A stretch of 64,000 nt of DNA from Opitutus sp. (GCA_009695065.1 SIBR01000006.1:1-64000), one strand, 5' to 3'. Counted from the first letter of the stretch, positions 54,166 through 63,594 are shown. A program made the numbers and translations. Notes: a model not told the origin generated them from the letters alone.

Positions 54166-54714
54166 TCAAGGTACGGGCGGCGGCCAGAACGCATCGTCGC
54201 CAGTCGCGAACGTGCGATCGGGCCCCGCGCTGCGAATTTCCATCTGCGTTCCGCTCAGCTGGTGAAGGCGAAAGGGCATGCCCCAGCGGTCGCAAAGTTC
54301 CCCGCGGGCGTTGATCGCGCGGTGACCGCGCGGAATGAACGCGAATCCGAGGCGGTTTTCACCGGCCAGCGCCGCGGTGATCTCGGCGTTTTCCCCGACG
54401 GGATTGCCCTGCCCCGGGAAATTCGACTGCCACGCGATCAGGAGCTCGTCGACGATCTCCAGGTCCCGGCGAATGTTACCGGCCGGGGCATTTAGGTCTG
54501 CCGCGATCGGACTCGGGCCATCGCCCGAAGCCGGAAGTGGCGATGTTCCCGCAACCACCGGTTGCGCCCCGGGCGAAGCGGGCAGGCGGATCCCCGCCGG
54601 CCGGCGTGAATCCGTGGACGTGTCGCCGTGATCCGCGCGCCGCCAAAGAACCAGCGCGACCAAGGCGAGAAGGCCGACGGCCAGCGAGGGCAGAATCCGG
54701 CGGAGCGCAGGCAT
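54166..54714 (-). CDS. Membrane-anchored hypothetical protein with a GspG-like C-terminus
   Basis: The 182-residue product has an N-terminal helix (ILPSLAVGLLALVALVLW) and a Pro/Ser-rich linker. A conserved domain follows: DLEIVDELLIAWQSNF, NPVGENAEITAALAGEN, INARGELCDRWGMPFRLHQLSG and EIRSAGPDRTFATGDDAFW. The ending 'SAGPD..F.TGDD' recalls the calcium loop of GspG, but the prepilin FTLLE signal is missing. From memory, this protein type recurs next to DUF1501/DUF1800 genes in Verrucomicrobiota; I know no assigned function. It lies between DUF1501 and gspG on the same strand, so it may act with the pseudopilus. Confidence 0.75.
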   Translation of the reverse strand: MPALRRILPSLAVGLLALVALVLWRRADHGDTSTDSRRPAGIRLPASPGAQPVVAGTSPLPASGDGPSPIAADLNAPAGNIRRDLEIVDELLIAWQSNFPGQGNPVGENAEITAALAGENRLGFAFIPRGHRAINARGELCDRWGMPFRLHQLSGTQMEIRSAGPDRTFATGDDAFWPPPVP

Positions 54715-54758
54715 ACGCGGTGAACGGTAACACCCGTCGCATCAGGCGCGGTCAACGC

Positions 54759-56222
54759 CTACGCCGCCATGAAGCCGAGATCCGGCTTCGCGAAACGGCC
54801 GATATTCGGCAGGACCACCGGCAAATTGGTTCCACTGACGCCAAACCATTTCGCGAGGGTGGCGCTGTATTCGTCGACGCTTGTACTGGGAATCCACCGC
54901 CCGCGGCCGGTGTCGTCGGGGCCGTTGATGTCAAATGCCGGCATGAGACCGTAGATCTCACCCCCGTTCACGGCACCACCGACGACAAAATGATGGCTGC
55001 CCCAGCCGTGATCGGAACCGTCCCCATTGGTGTTGTAGGTGCGGCCGAAATCGGAAGCGGTAAACGTGGTGACCTGATTGTCCGCCCCAACCGAAGCGAG
55101 CGCGCTGTAGAACGCGGTGACCGCCTGGCTGACATCGCGGAACAGGTTGGCATGCGCACCCGTCGCGGTGTTGCCCGCCACAACTTGGTTGTCGTGAAGA
55201 TCCCAGCCACCGATCCGGGCAAAAAAGATCTGCCGCCGCAGCCCGAGCGTCTGCTGCGCATTCACCAGTCGCGCGATCATGTGGAGTTGCTGGCTGAGAT
55301 TGGAGTTCAACCCGGTGAAGTAAGACGCAAACGGGCTCGTGCCGGACACCACGCCCGTGAGCAGCGCGCTGTTGCTGACCGCGCTGTTGGTGAGTCCGGC
55401 GAAGGCGGTCTCGAAGAGATTCGCGTTCTGCATGGCGAGCGCGTCGTTCATCGCGGCGGTGCGGATCCCGTTGACCGAGGTGCCCGTGCCGCTGCCCGTA
55501 AGCGCGATCGCCCCGTTGGTGCCCACGGCGTATTGCGCAACGTTCCGACCGACCTGAAACGAATTCTGGCCGTTCAACGTGATCGACATCGAAATACGGT
55601 TGTTCGCGTTGAACGCGTTGGTGAGGTCCGCCAGCCGTCCGCCCCAGCCGGTGGTGAACGGCTTGTCGGCAATGCTGCTCTGCCATTCGACCTGCTGGTC
55701 GTTGTGCGAAAAAAGCTGCAACGGCCGCAAGTCCGGGCGCGCCGTGTACTCCGCCTTGGTCAGCGGATACGAGAGCGCGCCGACATTCGCGAGGAGGGCG
55801 AGACGGCCCCGGTCGAACAGGCCCTTGAGCCCGCCATTGGTCGTGCCGTTTGGGTTGATGCCGAGGGAAGGATGCAGACCCCACGAACGGCCGTCGTTCG
55901 TCCGGGGCGTGATGGGTAGCACGGAAGACTGCGGCAACGCGAGGGCGCCGCGACCCGTCGCGTAGGCGGTGTAGGTGCTCGGGTCCGTCGGGACAATGAG
56001 GTTGTTCGCATCGTTGCCGCCGGCGAGAAAGAGACAGACGAGCGCCTTGAAATCGGTCTGTGGTGCCGCGGCGCGGCCGGGCGTTGGCGGGGAATCGGCC
56101 ACGGCTCCGATCAACCGGAGTTGGGCCAGGGTGGACAACATTCCCGTGGCGCCGACCGAGGCGCAGCACGCACCGAGAAACTTGCGCCGGGACAGGTCGG
56201 GGGTGGAAGTCTTGGAATTCAT
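54759..56222 (-). CDS. Tat-exported DUF1501 protein
   Basis: The 487-residue product starts at ATG 56222 with a twin-arginine signal LSRRKFLGACCASVGATGMLS. It has the DUF1501 pattern FKALVCLFLAGGNDANNLIVP, LLANVGALSYPLTKAEY, LQLFSHNDQQVEWQ, GGWDLHDNQ and FTASDFGRTYNTNGDGSDHGWGSHHFVVGG. The metal-ligand-like set of Asp and His residues recalls sulfatase/alkaline phosphatase relatives. Function is unproven. It starts 7 bp after the DUF1800 stop, the usual pairing, and was likely co-transcribed with it. Confidence 0.93.
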   Translation of the reverse strand: MNSKTSTPDLSRRKFLGACCASVGATGMLSTLAQLRLIGAVADSPPTPGRAAAPQTDFKALVCLFLAGGNDANNLIVPTDPSTYTAYATGRGALALPQSSVLPITPRTNDGRSWGLHPSLGINPNGTTNGGLKGLFDRGRLALLANVGALSYPLTKAEYTARPDLRPLQLFSHNDQQVEWQSSIADKPFTTGWGGRLADLTNAFNANNRISMSITLNGQNSFQVGRNVAQYAVGTNGAIALTGSGTGTSVNGIRTAAMNDALAMQNANLFETAFAGLTNSAVSNSALLTGVVSGTSPFASYFTGLNSNLSQQLHMIARLVNAQQTLGLRRQIFFARIGGWDLHDNQVVAGNTATGAHANLFRDVSQAVTAFYSALASVGADNQVTTFTASDFGRTYNTNGDGSDHGWGSHHFVVGGAVNGGEIYGLMPAFDINGPDDTGRGRWIPSTSVDEYSATLAKWFGVSGTNLPVVLPNIGRFAKPDLGFMAA

Positions 56223-56229
56223 CGCACGA

Positions 56230-59200
56230 TTATTTCTGAATGGCACCCTGCGGGACGCTGACCGCAAGATAGATGGCCGAGCGGACGCGCTCGAGATCGG
56301 TGGCCGCGGTATTGTTAGGCAGCGCGGAGATCGCCGCCACCATCCGGTCCGTGACCGCCTTGGGCAGGCCGCCGGCCGCCAAGACGAGGTTGACGTGATC
56401 CACGAGCGCCGCGGGGGTGCGCGCCAGCGCGAGCAAGCTGCTGTCATGGATGAAGCCGATGGTGGCCTCGCCGGCATTGGCCGTCGCGCCCTGCGTGCGG
56501 TTTGCGTAGATCCAGCTCCAAAGCTGGTTGGGCTGGCTGATCGCCGTGGTGTCGGTGAGAATCTGATACTCCGGCGCGAAGAGGCCGGCGGCGGCGAGCG
56601 TGCCGGGCTGGACGTAATTCGGCTCGTAGAAATTGAACACGGTGGGCGCGTGGAGAGCCGTCTGCCCGAGTTGGCTTTCATTCGTCTGCGCGACGAAGTA
56701 GGCGAAGCGGCCGTCGTTGGCGCCCCCGTTGAATGCACGCTGCAGGGCGGTCGCGCGCAACAGTGGCTCCCGGAGCTTGCCAAAGCTCGCCGTCGCGGCG
56801 ACGGCGGTGGAGCGCACCTCGTAATCGGTGAGAATCGCCCGAACCACTGCGCCGAGATCGCCGCGCACCCCGTTGCCGTTGTTGGCAAACGTCTGGGCGA
56901 CGCGGAACACGTAACCCGGACTCGGGTTGCTGGTGACGAACCGCTGGATGAGCTGGCGGGAAATAAACGGAGCTGTGTTCGGATGATTGAACAACGCATC
57001 GAGCGTATCCCGCAGGTCTTTCGCGCCACCCTGATTCGCCGGCAGTACGATGCCGCCGAAAAGGGTTTTCGCCTGGTCCTCATGAAACGCCGGATACAAC
57101 ATCATCGGCTGGATCCAGTTGGCGGTGGCGCCGGTGAAGCTGGGATTGGTGACGGTCGAAGCATATCCCCAGCCGGTGAACACTTTCGCCAGTTCGGTGA
57201 TCGAGTTCTGATCGAAAGTCGGAATGGGAATCCCCAATGCGTCGACCATCAGCGTTCCGTCCGGTTGCAAGCGGTTGAGACCGATGGTGAAGAGCTGCAT
57301 GACCTCCCGTGCATAATTTTCGTCGGGCGACGTGGGCCTGCCGGTGCGCTGATCCAGCGTGGCTTTGAGATTGCGCAGGCTGCTCAGGTAAAAACCCATG
57401 ATCGGACTTAGCGTCACGTCTTCCAGCACCTGGCGGAAATTACCGAAGGCTCCCCGGACTAGGATGTCGTAGTAGTTCGCCAGCCCGAGCGGGTTATTGT
57501 ACAGGGCCGAATTCACGTCGGACACGACGAAGATCTGGCTGAGCGCAAACGCCACGCGCTGGCGCAGCTGATCCGGTCCGGTGCGGACGTTTTTCCACCA
57601 ACCGGCCTGCCGGTTTTGGTAGGAAAACTGCGGATTGTCGGACGCGACGACGGTGAACGTGTTGAAGTCGGCCCGCGTAGCGTCGAGCAACAGGGACGCC
57701 GGCAACGCCATCTGCGCGGTGATCCAGTTTCCCAGTTCGCTGGCAGGCCGGCCCACGAGCGCGTCGATGTCGGCCTTGGTGGGACCGAATGTCGCCTGCG
57801 TCAGGAAACGCGCGGCGGCGATCGGAGTGAGCGCAGCATCGGCGACGGCCGGCGCGGCGGCAGGAGGTATAAAAGCGAGCGAGCCGTTCGACTGGATTAA
57901 AGCCCCGCGCAATTCGCCACCGGGAAAACTGGCGGATTCAACGCTGACAAAGATGCGACCGTCTTTCAGCGCCTGCACGATTTCGCCGACGGACAACGCT
58001 CCGCTGGCCTGGAAGGCCCATGTCTGACCACTGACCTGCCCGTTGGGCAACCGGACCAGTTCGGTGCCGATTTCACCGGGATTACCAATGCGCACGTAGG
58101 CGACGGTTTGCGGAGAACTCAGGTTCGAAAACGTCAGGTTGATCACCGCAAACGTCTGGTCGGAACTCAGCTGGATCGTCGCGGTGCCGTACCCTGTCGA
58201 CGTGGTCGCGACCGGTGCGACACGCAGGGATGAAACATACAGCGACCCCGGGTTGTAGAAGATACTGATCGCCGCCAAGGGATGCGTATCGAGCGTGTAA
58301 CCCGGGCCGGAGACGACGGAGAGGGAAACATCCTTGTTGATGGCCGGACCCAAGCCCGCTGCACGGGCGTTCACCGCGACGCTGGCGCTGGGAGCGCCAG
58401 CCGGAATCGTGACCAAACCGGGCAGGCTCGCGTAATCGAGACCCGAAATCGCGGTGCCGCTCAGATTGTAGTAGACGTCCAGTGGCGAACCGGTGGGACC
58501 CGTCCGCGTGACGGTGAACACGGCCGGCGCCGCGCCCTTGGTGTCCGTGCTGCTCGTCGTGGCGACGACGCTGACCGCCGCGAGATTCGCGGGGGTGAGA
58601 TCGTAGACCTCAATGAGGGCGATGCCGGTCGTGTTCCCCACCCCGCTGACTTGGATCGTGTAATTTTGGCCGGGCGCGAGGTCAGCGATCAGTGCCGCAT
58701 CCTTTGAACCGGCGCCAAACGGAAAGGCTCCTGTTTGCAAAAAAGCCGCCGACAACGCCGGCGCGTTTTTAGTGCCCCAATCGTCGTTGGACGCGATCTG
58801 GATGTTATTGCCGGCGATGATCGCGATCGTCGGATCCGCCAACGTGGGAAGACTCGGATACATCGCCCCCAGCGCAGGCCCGGCCGCGCGCACGAGGATC
58901 TTGCGAATTCCGCCGCCCGGCGCGATCGCGACTCCCGAGATCAGAATGCCACCGCCGGTGCCCACCTGCGCACGGGTGGAGAGATTCATCAGGCGGGCCT
59001 GGCCGGTGACGTCGTAGACCTCGAGCAGGATCATGCCCGCCTGCGTTGTCCCCACACCGGTCACCTGAGCCGTGTAAGCACCCGGCCCGAGCGTGGCGAG
59101 CAGGGCGGCGTCACGCGAACCAGTGCTTAACGCGAAAGCGCCAGCCGCCGAAAATCCGGCCGTTCCACCAATCGTGCTGGCGGTCCAATCGTCGTTCTCG

Positions 59201-59481
59201 GCAATTTTTGTCTGGCCCGAGTATAATTCGAGCTTCGGATTGGGCAACGTGCCGCTCACGCCCGGAAATTGATTGAGGCCCGGACCGATGGCACGAATCA
59301 GCACTTTTTTTTGCACCCCCTCGCCGATGACAAAACCCACAATCGGCGCAGATGCACCCGTCCCTGCCTGCGTCCGGGTGGAAAGATTGGCCAGACGCTG
59401 TCCGAATTCAGCCGCCTGCAGCGACACGCTCAAAAGCAGGGTAACCCCGAGGATCCAGCGGCGGAGAAAGGCAGATTTCAT
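56230..59481 (-). CDS. Very large exported DUF1800 protein with N-terminal beta repeats, Calx-beta and CHRD-like domains
   Basis: The 1083-residue protein starts at ATG 59481 with a signal peptide (RRWILGVTLLLSVSLQAAE). Two repeats of about 130 residues follow (RLANLSTRTQAGTG, KKVLIRAIGPGL, ENDDW), the same type found in the metzincin at 12847-15291. A Calx-beta-like segment (VFTVTRTGPTGSPLDVYYNLSG) and a CHRD-like domain (VAYVRIGNPGEIGTELVRLPNG, SASFPGGELRGALI) precede DUF1800 (from about 600: ARFLTQATFGPTKADIDAL, PDENYAREVMQLFTIGLNRL, AFHEDQAKTLFGG, QRFVTSNPSPGYVFRVAQ). No enzyme activity is assigned to DUF1800. The upstream in-frame extension to 59673 is not conserved-looking. Confidence 0.93.
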   Translation of the reverse strand: MKSAFLRRWILGVTLLLSVSLQAAEFGQRLANLSTRTQAGTGASAPIVGFVIGEGVQKKVLIRAIGPGLNQFPGVSGTLPNPKLELYSGQTKIAENDDWTASTIGGTAGFSAAGAFALSTGSRDAALLATLGPGAYTAQVTGVGTTQAGMILLEVYDVTGQARLMNLSTRAQVGTGGGILISGVAIAPGGGIRKILVRAAGPALGAMYPSLPTLADPTIAIIAGNNIQIASNDDWGTKNAPALSAAFLQTGAFPFGAGSKDAALIADLAPGQNYTIQVSGVGNTTGIALIEVYDLTPANLAAVSVVATTSSTDTKGAAPAVFTVTRTGPTGSPLDVYYNLSGTAISGLDYASLPGLVTIPAGAPSASVAVNARAAGLGPAINKDVSLSVVSGPGYTLDTHPLAAISIFYNPGSLYVSSLRVAPVATTSTGYGTATIQLSSDQTFAVINLTFSNLSSPQTVAYVRIGNPGEIGTELVRLPNGQVSGQTWAFQASGALSVGEIVQALKDGRIFVSVESASFPGGELRGALIQSNGSLAFIPPAAAPAVADAALTPIAAARFLTQATFGPTKADIDALVGRPASELGNWITAQMALPASLLLDATRADFNTFTVVASDNPQFSYQNRQAGWWKNVRTGPDQLRQRVAFALSQIFVVSDVNSALYNNPLGLANYYDILVRGAFGNFRQVLEDVTLSPIMGFYLSSLRNLKATLDQRTGRPTSPDENYAREVMQLFTIGLNRLQPDGTLMVDALGIPIPTFDQNSITELAKVFTGWGYASTVTNPSFTGATANWIQPMMLYPAFHEDQAKTLFGGIVLPANQGGAKDLRDTLDALFNHPNTAPFISRQLIQRFVTSNPSPGYVFRVAQTFANNGNGVRGDLGAVVRAILTDYEVRSTAVAATASFGKLREPLLRATALQRAFNGGANDGRFAYFVAQTNESQLGQTALHAPTVFNFYEPNYVQPGTLAAAGLFAPEYQILTDTTAISQPNQLWSWIYANRTQGATANAGEATIGFIHDSSLLALARTPAALVDHVNLVLAAGGLPKAVTDRMVAAISALPNNTAATDLERVRSAIYLAVSVPQGAIQK

Positions 59482-59703
59482 TGGGAGCAAATTCGCGAAG
59501 TGCAGGTCGAAGAAGCCATCAGACGCCCGCCACCCCACCTTTGTTTCATCTGCGGAAATTAAGTCGAGTGCGAAGGTGCGAAATTTCCGTAAAAGCTCTC
59601 GCCCGGAATTCATGCTCAAGAAATAGCACCCCTCAATTTCCCAAGTGCAATTCGGGGCCAGGCCGGTATCCATTCGCCTTTTACTGAGTCACCGAATTGA
59701 GAA

Positions 59704-59779
59704 TGGTGCCCCCGTCCGGACTTGAACCGGAATCCGCAGTTTAGGAAACTGCTGCTCTATCCAGTTGAGCTACGGGAAC
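59704..59779 (-). tRNA. tRNA-Arg (anticodon CCU)
   Basis: The minus strand reads GTTCCCG (acceptor), a D-arm GCTCAACTGGATAGAGC, the anticodon stem GCAGT/ACTGC with loop TTCCTAA (anticodon CCT, reads AGG), and a T-arm GGTTCAAGTCC. The 3' acceptor CGGGGGC and ACCA are encoded. Two G-U pairs lie in the acceptor stem. Confidence 0.95.
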
Positions 59780-59959
59780 TTATAATCTAATCGATTTCAA
59801 CCTAACCAGACCATATCGGCCGGCCGAAATCAAGTCAGTATGGCCCCGGCAAGGCATGCCGAATATTTTGCATGGCCGGGTGAATCGGGACTGCAAGGCG
59901 CCCAAAATGCGCGTTGACAAGCTGAACACCCGCTTCACCTTCTCCCCTCCTTTTAAGCC

Positions 59960-60154
59960 ATGAGCACGACCGAACAAAAGCAGCAGACTCCCACTCCCGC
60001 GGAAATTCCCTTCACGACGCCGCAGGCGTGGGTCCGTTTCGTGACCGACACGGGCAAGATTCTGCCGCGCAAATACACCGGGCTTTCCGCCAAGCATCAG
60101 CGGGCCGTCACCCGCACGATCAAGCACTCGCGGAACATGCTGCTCACGCAGTAA
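59960..60154 (+). CDS. rpsR: 30S ribosomal protein bS18
   Basis: The 64-residue basic protein shows the bS18 core [35 protein letters not shown]. Bacterial S18 is about 75 residues; this one is short at its end and has no zinc-binding cysteines, thus the C-minus form. It binds the platform of the small subunit beside bS6. It stands alone: no rpsF, ssb or rplI is adjacent, unlike the usual operon. A terminator follows 27 bp after the stop, so it is probably a single-gene transcript. Confidence 0.9.
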   Translation: MSTTEQKQQTPTPAEIPFTTPQAWVRFVTDTGKILPRKYTGLSAKHQRAVTRTIKHSRNMLLTQ

Positions 60155-60181
60155 GGCGTCCAGACTCATCACCTAAGTTTC

Positions 60182-60209
60182 AAGGCCGGAGACGCTCTCC
60201 GGCCTTTTT
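60182..60209 (+). terminator. Rho-independent terminator after rpsR
   Basis: AAGGCCGGAGA and TCTCCGGCCTT form an 11-bp stem with loop CGC, followed by TTT. Its end is only 6 bp from the start codon of the next gene, so that gene's promoter may lie within or before this hairpin. Confidence 0.88.
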
Positions 60210-60215
60210 CGTGCC

Positions 60216-61211
60216 ATGGCAAATGCATCCGTCCGCGTCTACCGGGGCACCACCAGAAACCTGAAATTCCTGGCGGGCCGCCTGCGCGCTGGCGAGGTCG
60301 TCGCCGTTCCGACCGAGACGGTTTACGGACTCGCGGCCAACGCGCTGAAGGCAAGCGCGTGCCGCAAGATTTTCCGCGCGAAAGGGCGCCCGCTCAACGA
60401 TCCGCTGATCGTGCACCTCCATTCGATGGCCGGGCTGCCGCAAGTGTGCGAGGCAAACCCCGCCGCCCTTAAGCTGGCCCGCAAATTCTGGCCCGGACCG
60501 CTTACCTTGGTGTTGCCAAAAAAATCGGCGGTACCCGCAATCGTTTCGGCCGGCCGGGAGAGCGTCGCCGTGCGAGTGCCGGCCCATCGCCTCTTTCGGC
60601 GCTTGTTGCAACTGACGGGGCTGCCGCTGGCGGCGCCGAGCGCGAATCCGTTTGGCTACATCAGTCCCACCACGGCCGGGCACGTGCGACAAAGTCTGGG
60701 CAAGAAGATCAGCCACATCCTGAACGGCGGGCCCTCGCGCATTGGCGTGGAGTCGACGATTGTCGATCTGCGCAATCCGGCCAAGCCTCGCGTCCTCCGG
60801 CCCGGCGCGATTTCGCGCGAAGCGTTGGCGGCAACGCTGGGCTGCAAGGTTGGCCTTGCTCGTCGTTCCACCGTCAACTCCCGCGAGGCAAAGGCCCAAG
60901 TCGCACCGGGCCTGCTGGAACGCCACTACAGTCCCCGCACGCCCGTGGTTTTGCATCAGCGCATCTCAACTCACGGCGACGCACGGTGCGGGTATATTTT
61001 TTTCCGCCAGCCGGCCGGGCCGGCACGAGCCAATATCTTCTGGCTCGACGCCCGCGGCGACCTGGCCGGTGCGGCCCGCCGGCTTTTTGCCACGCTTCGC
61101 AGGGCCGATGACCGGCAATTTGCCCAGCTTCACGTGGAACTCGCCCCCGCCGCCGGCGGGAGCTTGGGCATCGCCATCAACGACCGCCTGCGGCGCGCCG
61201 CCTCGCGCTAA
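60216..61211 (+). CDS. tsaC: L-threonylcarbamoyladenylate synthase (Sua5/YwlC type)
   Basis: The enzyme makes threonylcarbamoyl-AMP from threonine, bicarbonate and ATP for the t6A base at position 37 of ANN-decoding tRNAs. The 331-residue protein has the YrdC/Sua5 core: AVPTETVYGLAANAL, KIFRAKGRPLNDPLIVH, KFWPGPLTLVL, VAVRVPAHRLFRRLL, PLAAPSANPFGYISPTTA and IGVESTIVDL. A C-terminal Sua5 domain begins about residue 215 (APGLLERHYSPRTPV). This long two-domain form is the Sua5 type, not the short TsaC. It starts 6 bp after the rpsR terminator. Confidence 0.95.
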   Translation: MANASVRVYRGTTRNLKFLAGRLRAGEVVAVPTETVYGLAANALKASACRKIFRAKGRPLNDPLIVHLHSMAGLPQVCEANPAALKLARKFWPGPLTLVLPKKSAVPAIVSAGRESVAVRVPAHRLFRRLLQLTGLPLAAPSANPFGYISPTTAGHVRQSLGKKISHILNGGPSRIGVESTIVDLRNPAKPRVLRPGAISREALAATLGCKVGLARRSTVNSREAKAQVAPGLLERHYSPRTPVVLHQRISTHGDARCGYIFFRQPAGPARANIFWLDARGDLAGAARRLFATLRRADDRQFAQLHVELAPAAGGSLGIAINDRLRRAASR

Positions 61212-61288
61212 CCCGCGGAAGCGCCGCGTTCAGCGGTGCTTCGAATCGTCGTCCTTCGCGGACATCACATAATAGTCCCTGTAGGACT

Positions 61289-62593
61289 TATGAGCAGCGC
61301 GATCCGCGCTATCTGGAGGAGCTTTTCGGCTTGTTGCTCAATCGACAGAAGAACGAGCGGGCCGTGGCAGCAGCCCGCGGACTACTTGGCGAGAAACTCC
61401 TGCCGCTGGAAGTCCGGCAGCTTGCTTTGCTGGCAGGCGCGACGGCGAGTTACCTTCAGGGCAATTTCGATCAGGCGGATGATTTCCTGCGATCGACTCC
61501 AACCGCGCCAGCCTCCGTCCAAGCCAGGCTATTGTCCGCCAAAATCAATTGGGAACGCGGTTATCGCGAACTGGCGCTGGTGGAACTGCGCTCGCTGGCC
61601 GCTGCCTTCCCCCATACGTGGGAAATCCACGCCGATCTGGTTTTCCGTTTGCGGCAATCGAACCTCTCCGGCGAGGCGCGACGGGCCACCCTGGCGTTCC
61701 AAGTCGCCCACCCCGACCTGCCCGGCCCTCGTATCGAGCTTCTCCACGCCTACCGGGAGGACGGCGACATCGCGTAGCTTCAACGGGAAATCGATTCGTT
61801 GATTCAAGATTTTGCGGCCGATCGTGGCGTAATTTTGAGGGTGGCGGAATTCGCCGCCGCCATGGGCGACGTTTCCCTCGCGCGCCGGCTGCTCGATCAC
61901 GCCCGCGTCCGAAATCTGCCGTGGGAACCACACGCCTTTTTATTCGTCGAAGCTCTGGTCGTTGCCCGCGAGTATCAAAACGCCTCCAACACGATCCGCA
62001 CGCTCCTTCGAGAGTATCCGGATTGGGCGCAACGCCACGGTCCTCTGCTCCACAGCCTTCAAGCCGCGACTTGCCTCGGATTGGGAGACTACGAGTCCGC
62101 CCGGCTATTCCTGACGCACGCACTGCATCAGCCCGCACTTCGGGCCGATAGCCTGCTCGCCATGTCAAATTGCTTCGCCGAACTGGGCGCGGCCGAACAA
62201 GCGCACAAAATCTTGATCAGGGCCTTTACCGCCGATCGGCGCAGTCAAGTGGTGCTCACGCGACTGGTGGAGTTCGACCTCAATCTGAATCGCATCGATC
62301 ACCTGCTCGATCACCTCGGCACCCTGCTGACCATGCGCCGGCCTTCACCGGACATTTTGCGCGTCGCCCGCCACAAACTGGGCAGCGATCTTTTCCTGTT
62401 TTCGCCCGGCCGCACCGCTGTCCTGGACGCCGTTCACGTCGCGCTAGAACGCAATCGCCGCGAGACTCCGCGGCGCGCGAGCCCCACCGCCCCGGCACCA
62501 GGTCAGCGCTTGATTTCACGCAACTCGGCAAGCAGCCGCTCATTCTGTTCCCGGGTGCCCACCGTGACGCGGATCCATTCGGGCAAGCCGTAG
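61289..62593 (+). pseudogene. TPR-like helical-repeat protein gene, interrupted
   Basis: One frame reads YEQRDPRYLEELFGLLLNRQKNERAVAAARGLL, with helix-turn-helix repeats (ALLAGATASYLQGNFDQADDFL, ALVELRSLAAAFPHTWEIHADLVFRL). A TAG at 61775-61777 interrupts GDIA-stop-LQREIDSLIQDF. The same frame continues for another 271 codons with repeats (ALVVAREYQNASNTIRTLLREYPDWAQ, MSNCFAELGAAEQAHKILIRAF). No in-frame start codon lies before 61289; a nearby ATG at 61290 is in another frame by one base. The reading overlaps the end of convergent hisC by 91 bp, so its own stop may be lost. It looks like a decaying gene with a nonsense codon and a broken start. Confidence 0.75.
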
Positions 62594-63594
62594 GATTTAA
62601 CTGGCCTCACGATCACGCCCCGCCGCTGCAGCGCCTCAAAAACGCGTATGCCGTCTCCGACTTTGATCAGCATGAAATTCGCGACACTCGGGACAAATTC
62701 CAATGCCAGTTCGCGGCAACCACGCTCCAGTTGGGCCAGCCCCGCGCGATTCTCCCGGACCGTCTTTTCCGCAAACTCGCGATCGTCCAGCGCCGCCAGT
62801 GCCGCCGCCTGCGCGATGGCGTTGACATTGAAGGGTTGCCGCACCCGGTTGAGCAGCCCGCACAACTCCGCGCTCGCATAGCCGTAACCGATGCGCAGCG
62901 CCGCCAGTCCGTAGATTTTGGAAAACGTCCGCAGGCAAACGATCTTGCGGCCCTCGGCGATCAACGGCCGCATGTCGGGTTCCCGCTCCAAAAACTCGGC
63001 ATAGGCCTCGTCGAAAACGGCGACGACATGGTCCGGCAGCTGACGCGCGAAAGCCAGCAGCTCGGCTTCGGCGTTGGCCGTCCCGGTCGGATTGTTCGGC
63101 GAACAGACATAGACGAGCTTGGTGCGCGGAGTTATCGCCCCCCGGATCGCATCAAGGTCATGCTGCCAGTTGCGCAAGGGCACTTCGACCGCTTTCGCGC
63201 CGAATAGCAGAGTCACCAGCTTGTAGACCACGAAGGCCGGCGCCCCCATCACCACCTCGTCCCCCGCTTCGATGAAGGCGTGTCCGAGCAATTCGATAAT
63301 CTCGTTCGAACCGTTGCCCACGATGAACTGATCGGGCTGCAAACCACGCCCCGCCGCCAGTTTTTGGCGCAGCTCGAAACATCCGCCATCCGGATAAAGT
63401 TCCCCCTGTTCGAGCGCCCGCCGGGCGGCGGCGATCGCCCGCGGCGACGGCCCAAACGGATTCTCGTTCGAAGCCAGCTTGATGATGCTCCGGGGATCGA
63501 GTCCCATCTCGCGCGCGACATACTCGATCGGCTTTCCCGGTTCGTAGACGGGTTGGGTCAACACGGAAGGCTTGGCCAGCGACGCAAAGTTCAT
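62503..63594 (-). CDS. hisC: Histidinol-phosphate aminotransferase
   Basis: This 363-residue PLP enzyme transfers an amino group to imidazole acetol-phosphate in histidine synthesis. It starts with the family pattern VYEPGKPIEYVAREMGLDPRSI and KLASNENPFGPSP. VYVCSPNNPTGT is the substrate/PLP loop, FDEAYAEF the PLP-binding Asp strand, and LRTFSKIYGLAALRIGYG carries the PLP lysine. The end has YGLPEWIRVTVGTREQN with the Arg that binds phosphate. HisC-type enzymes can also act on tyrosine/phenylalanine, so that role is possible too. No other his genes are nearby. Confidence 0.93.
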   Translation of the reverse strand: MNFASLAKPSVLTQPVYEPGKPIEYVAREMGLDPRSIIKLASNENPFGPSPRAIAAARRALEQGELYPDGGCFELRQKLAAGRGLQPDQFIVGNGSNEIIELLGHAFIEAGDEVVMGAPAFVVYKLVTLLFGAKAVEVPLRNWQHDLDAIRGAITPRTKLVYVCSPNNPTGTANAEAELLAFARQLPDHVVAVFDEAYAEFLEREPDMRPLIAEGRKIVCLRTFSKIYGLAALRIGYGYASAELCGLLNRVRQPFNVNAIAQAAALAALDDREFAEKTVRENRAGLAQLERGCRELALEFVPSVANFMLIKVGDGIRVFEALQRRGVIVRPVKSYGLPEWIRVTVGTREQNERLLAELREIKR

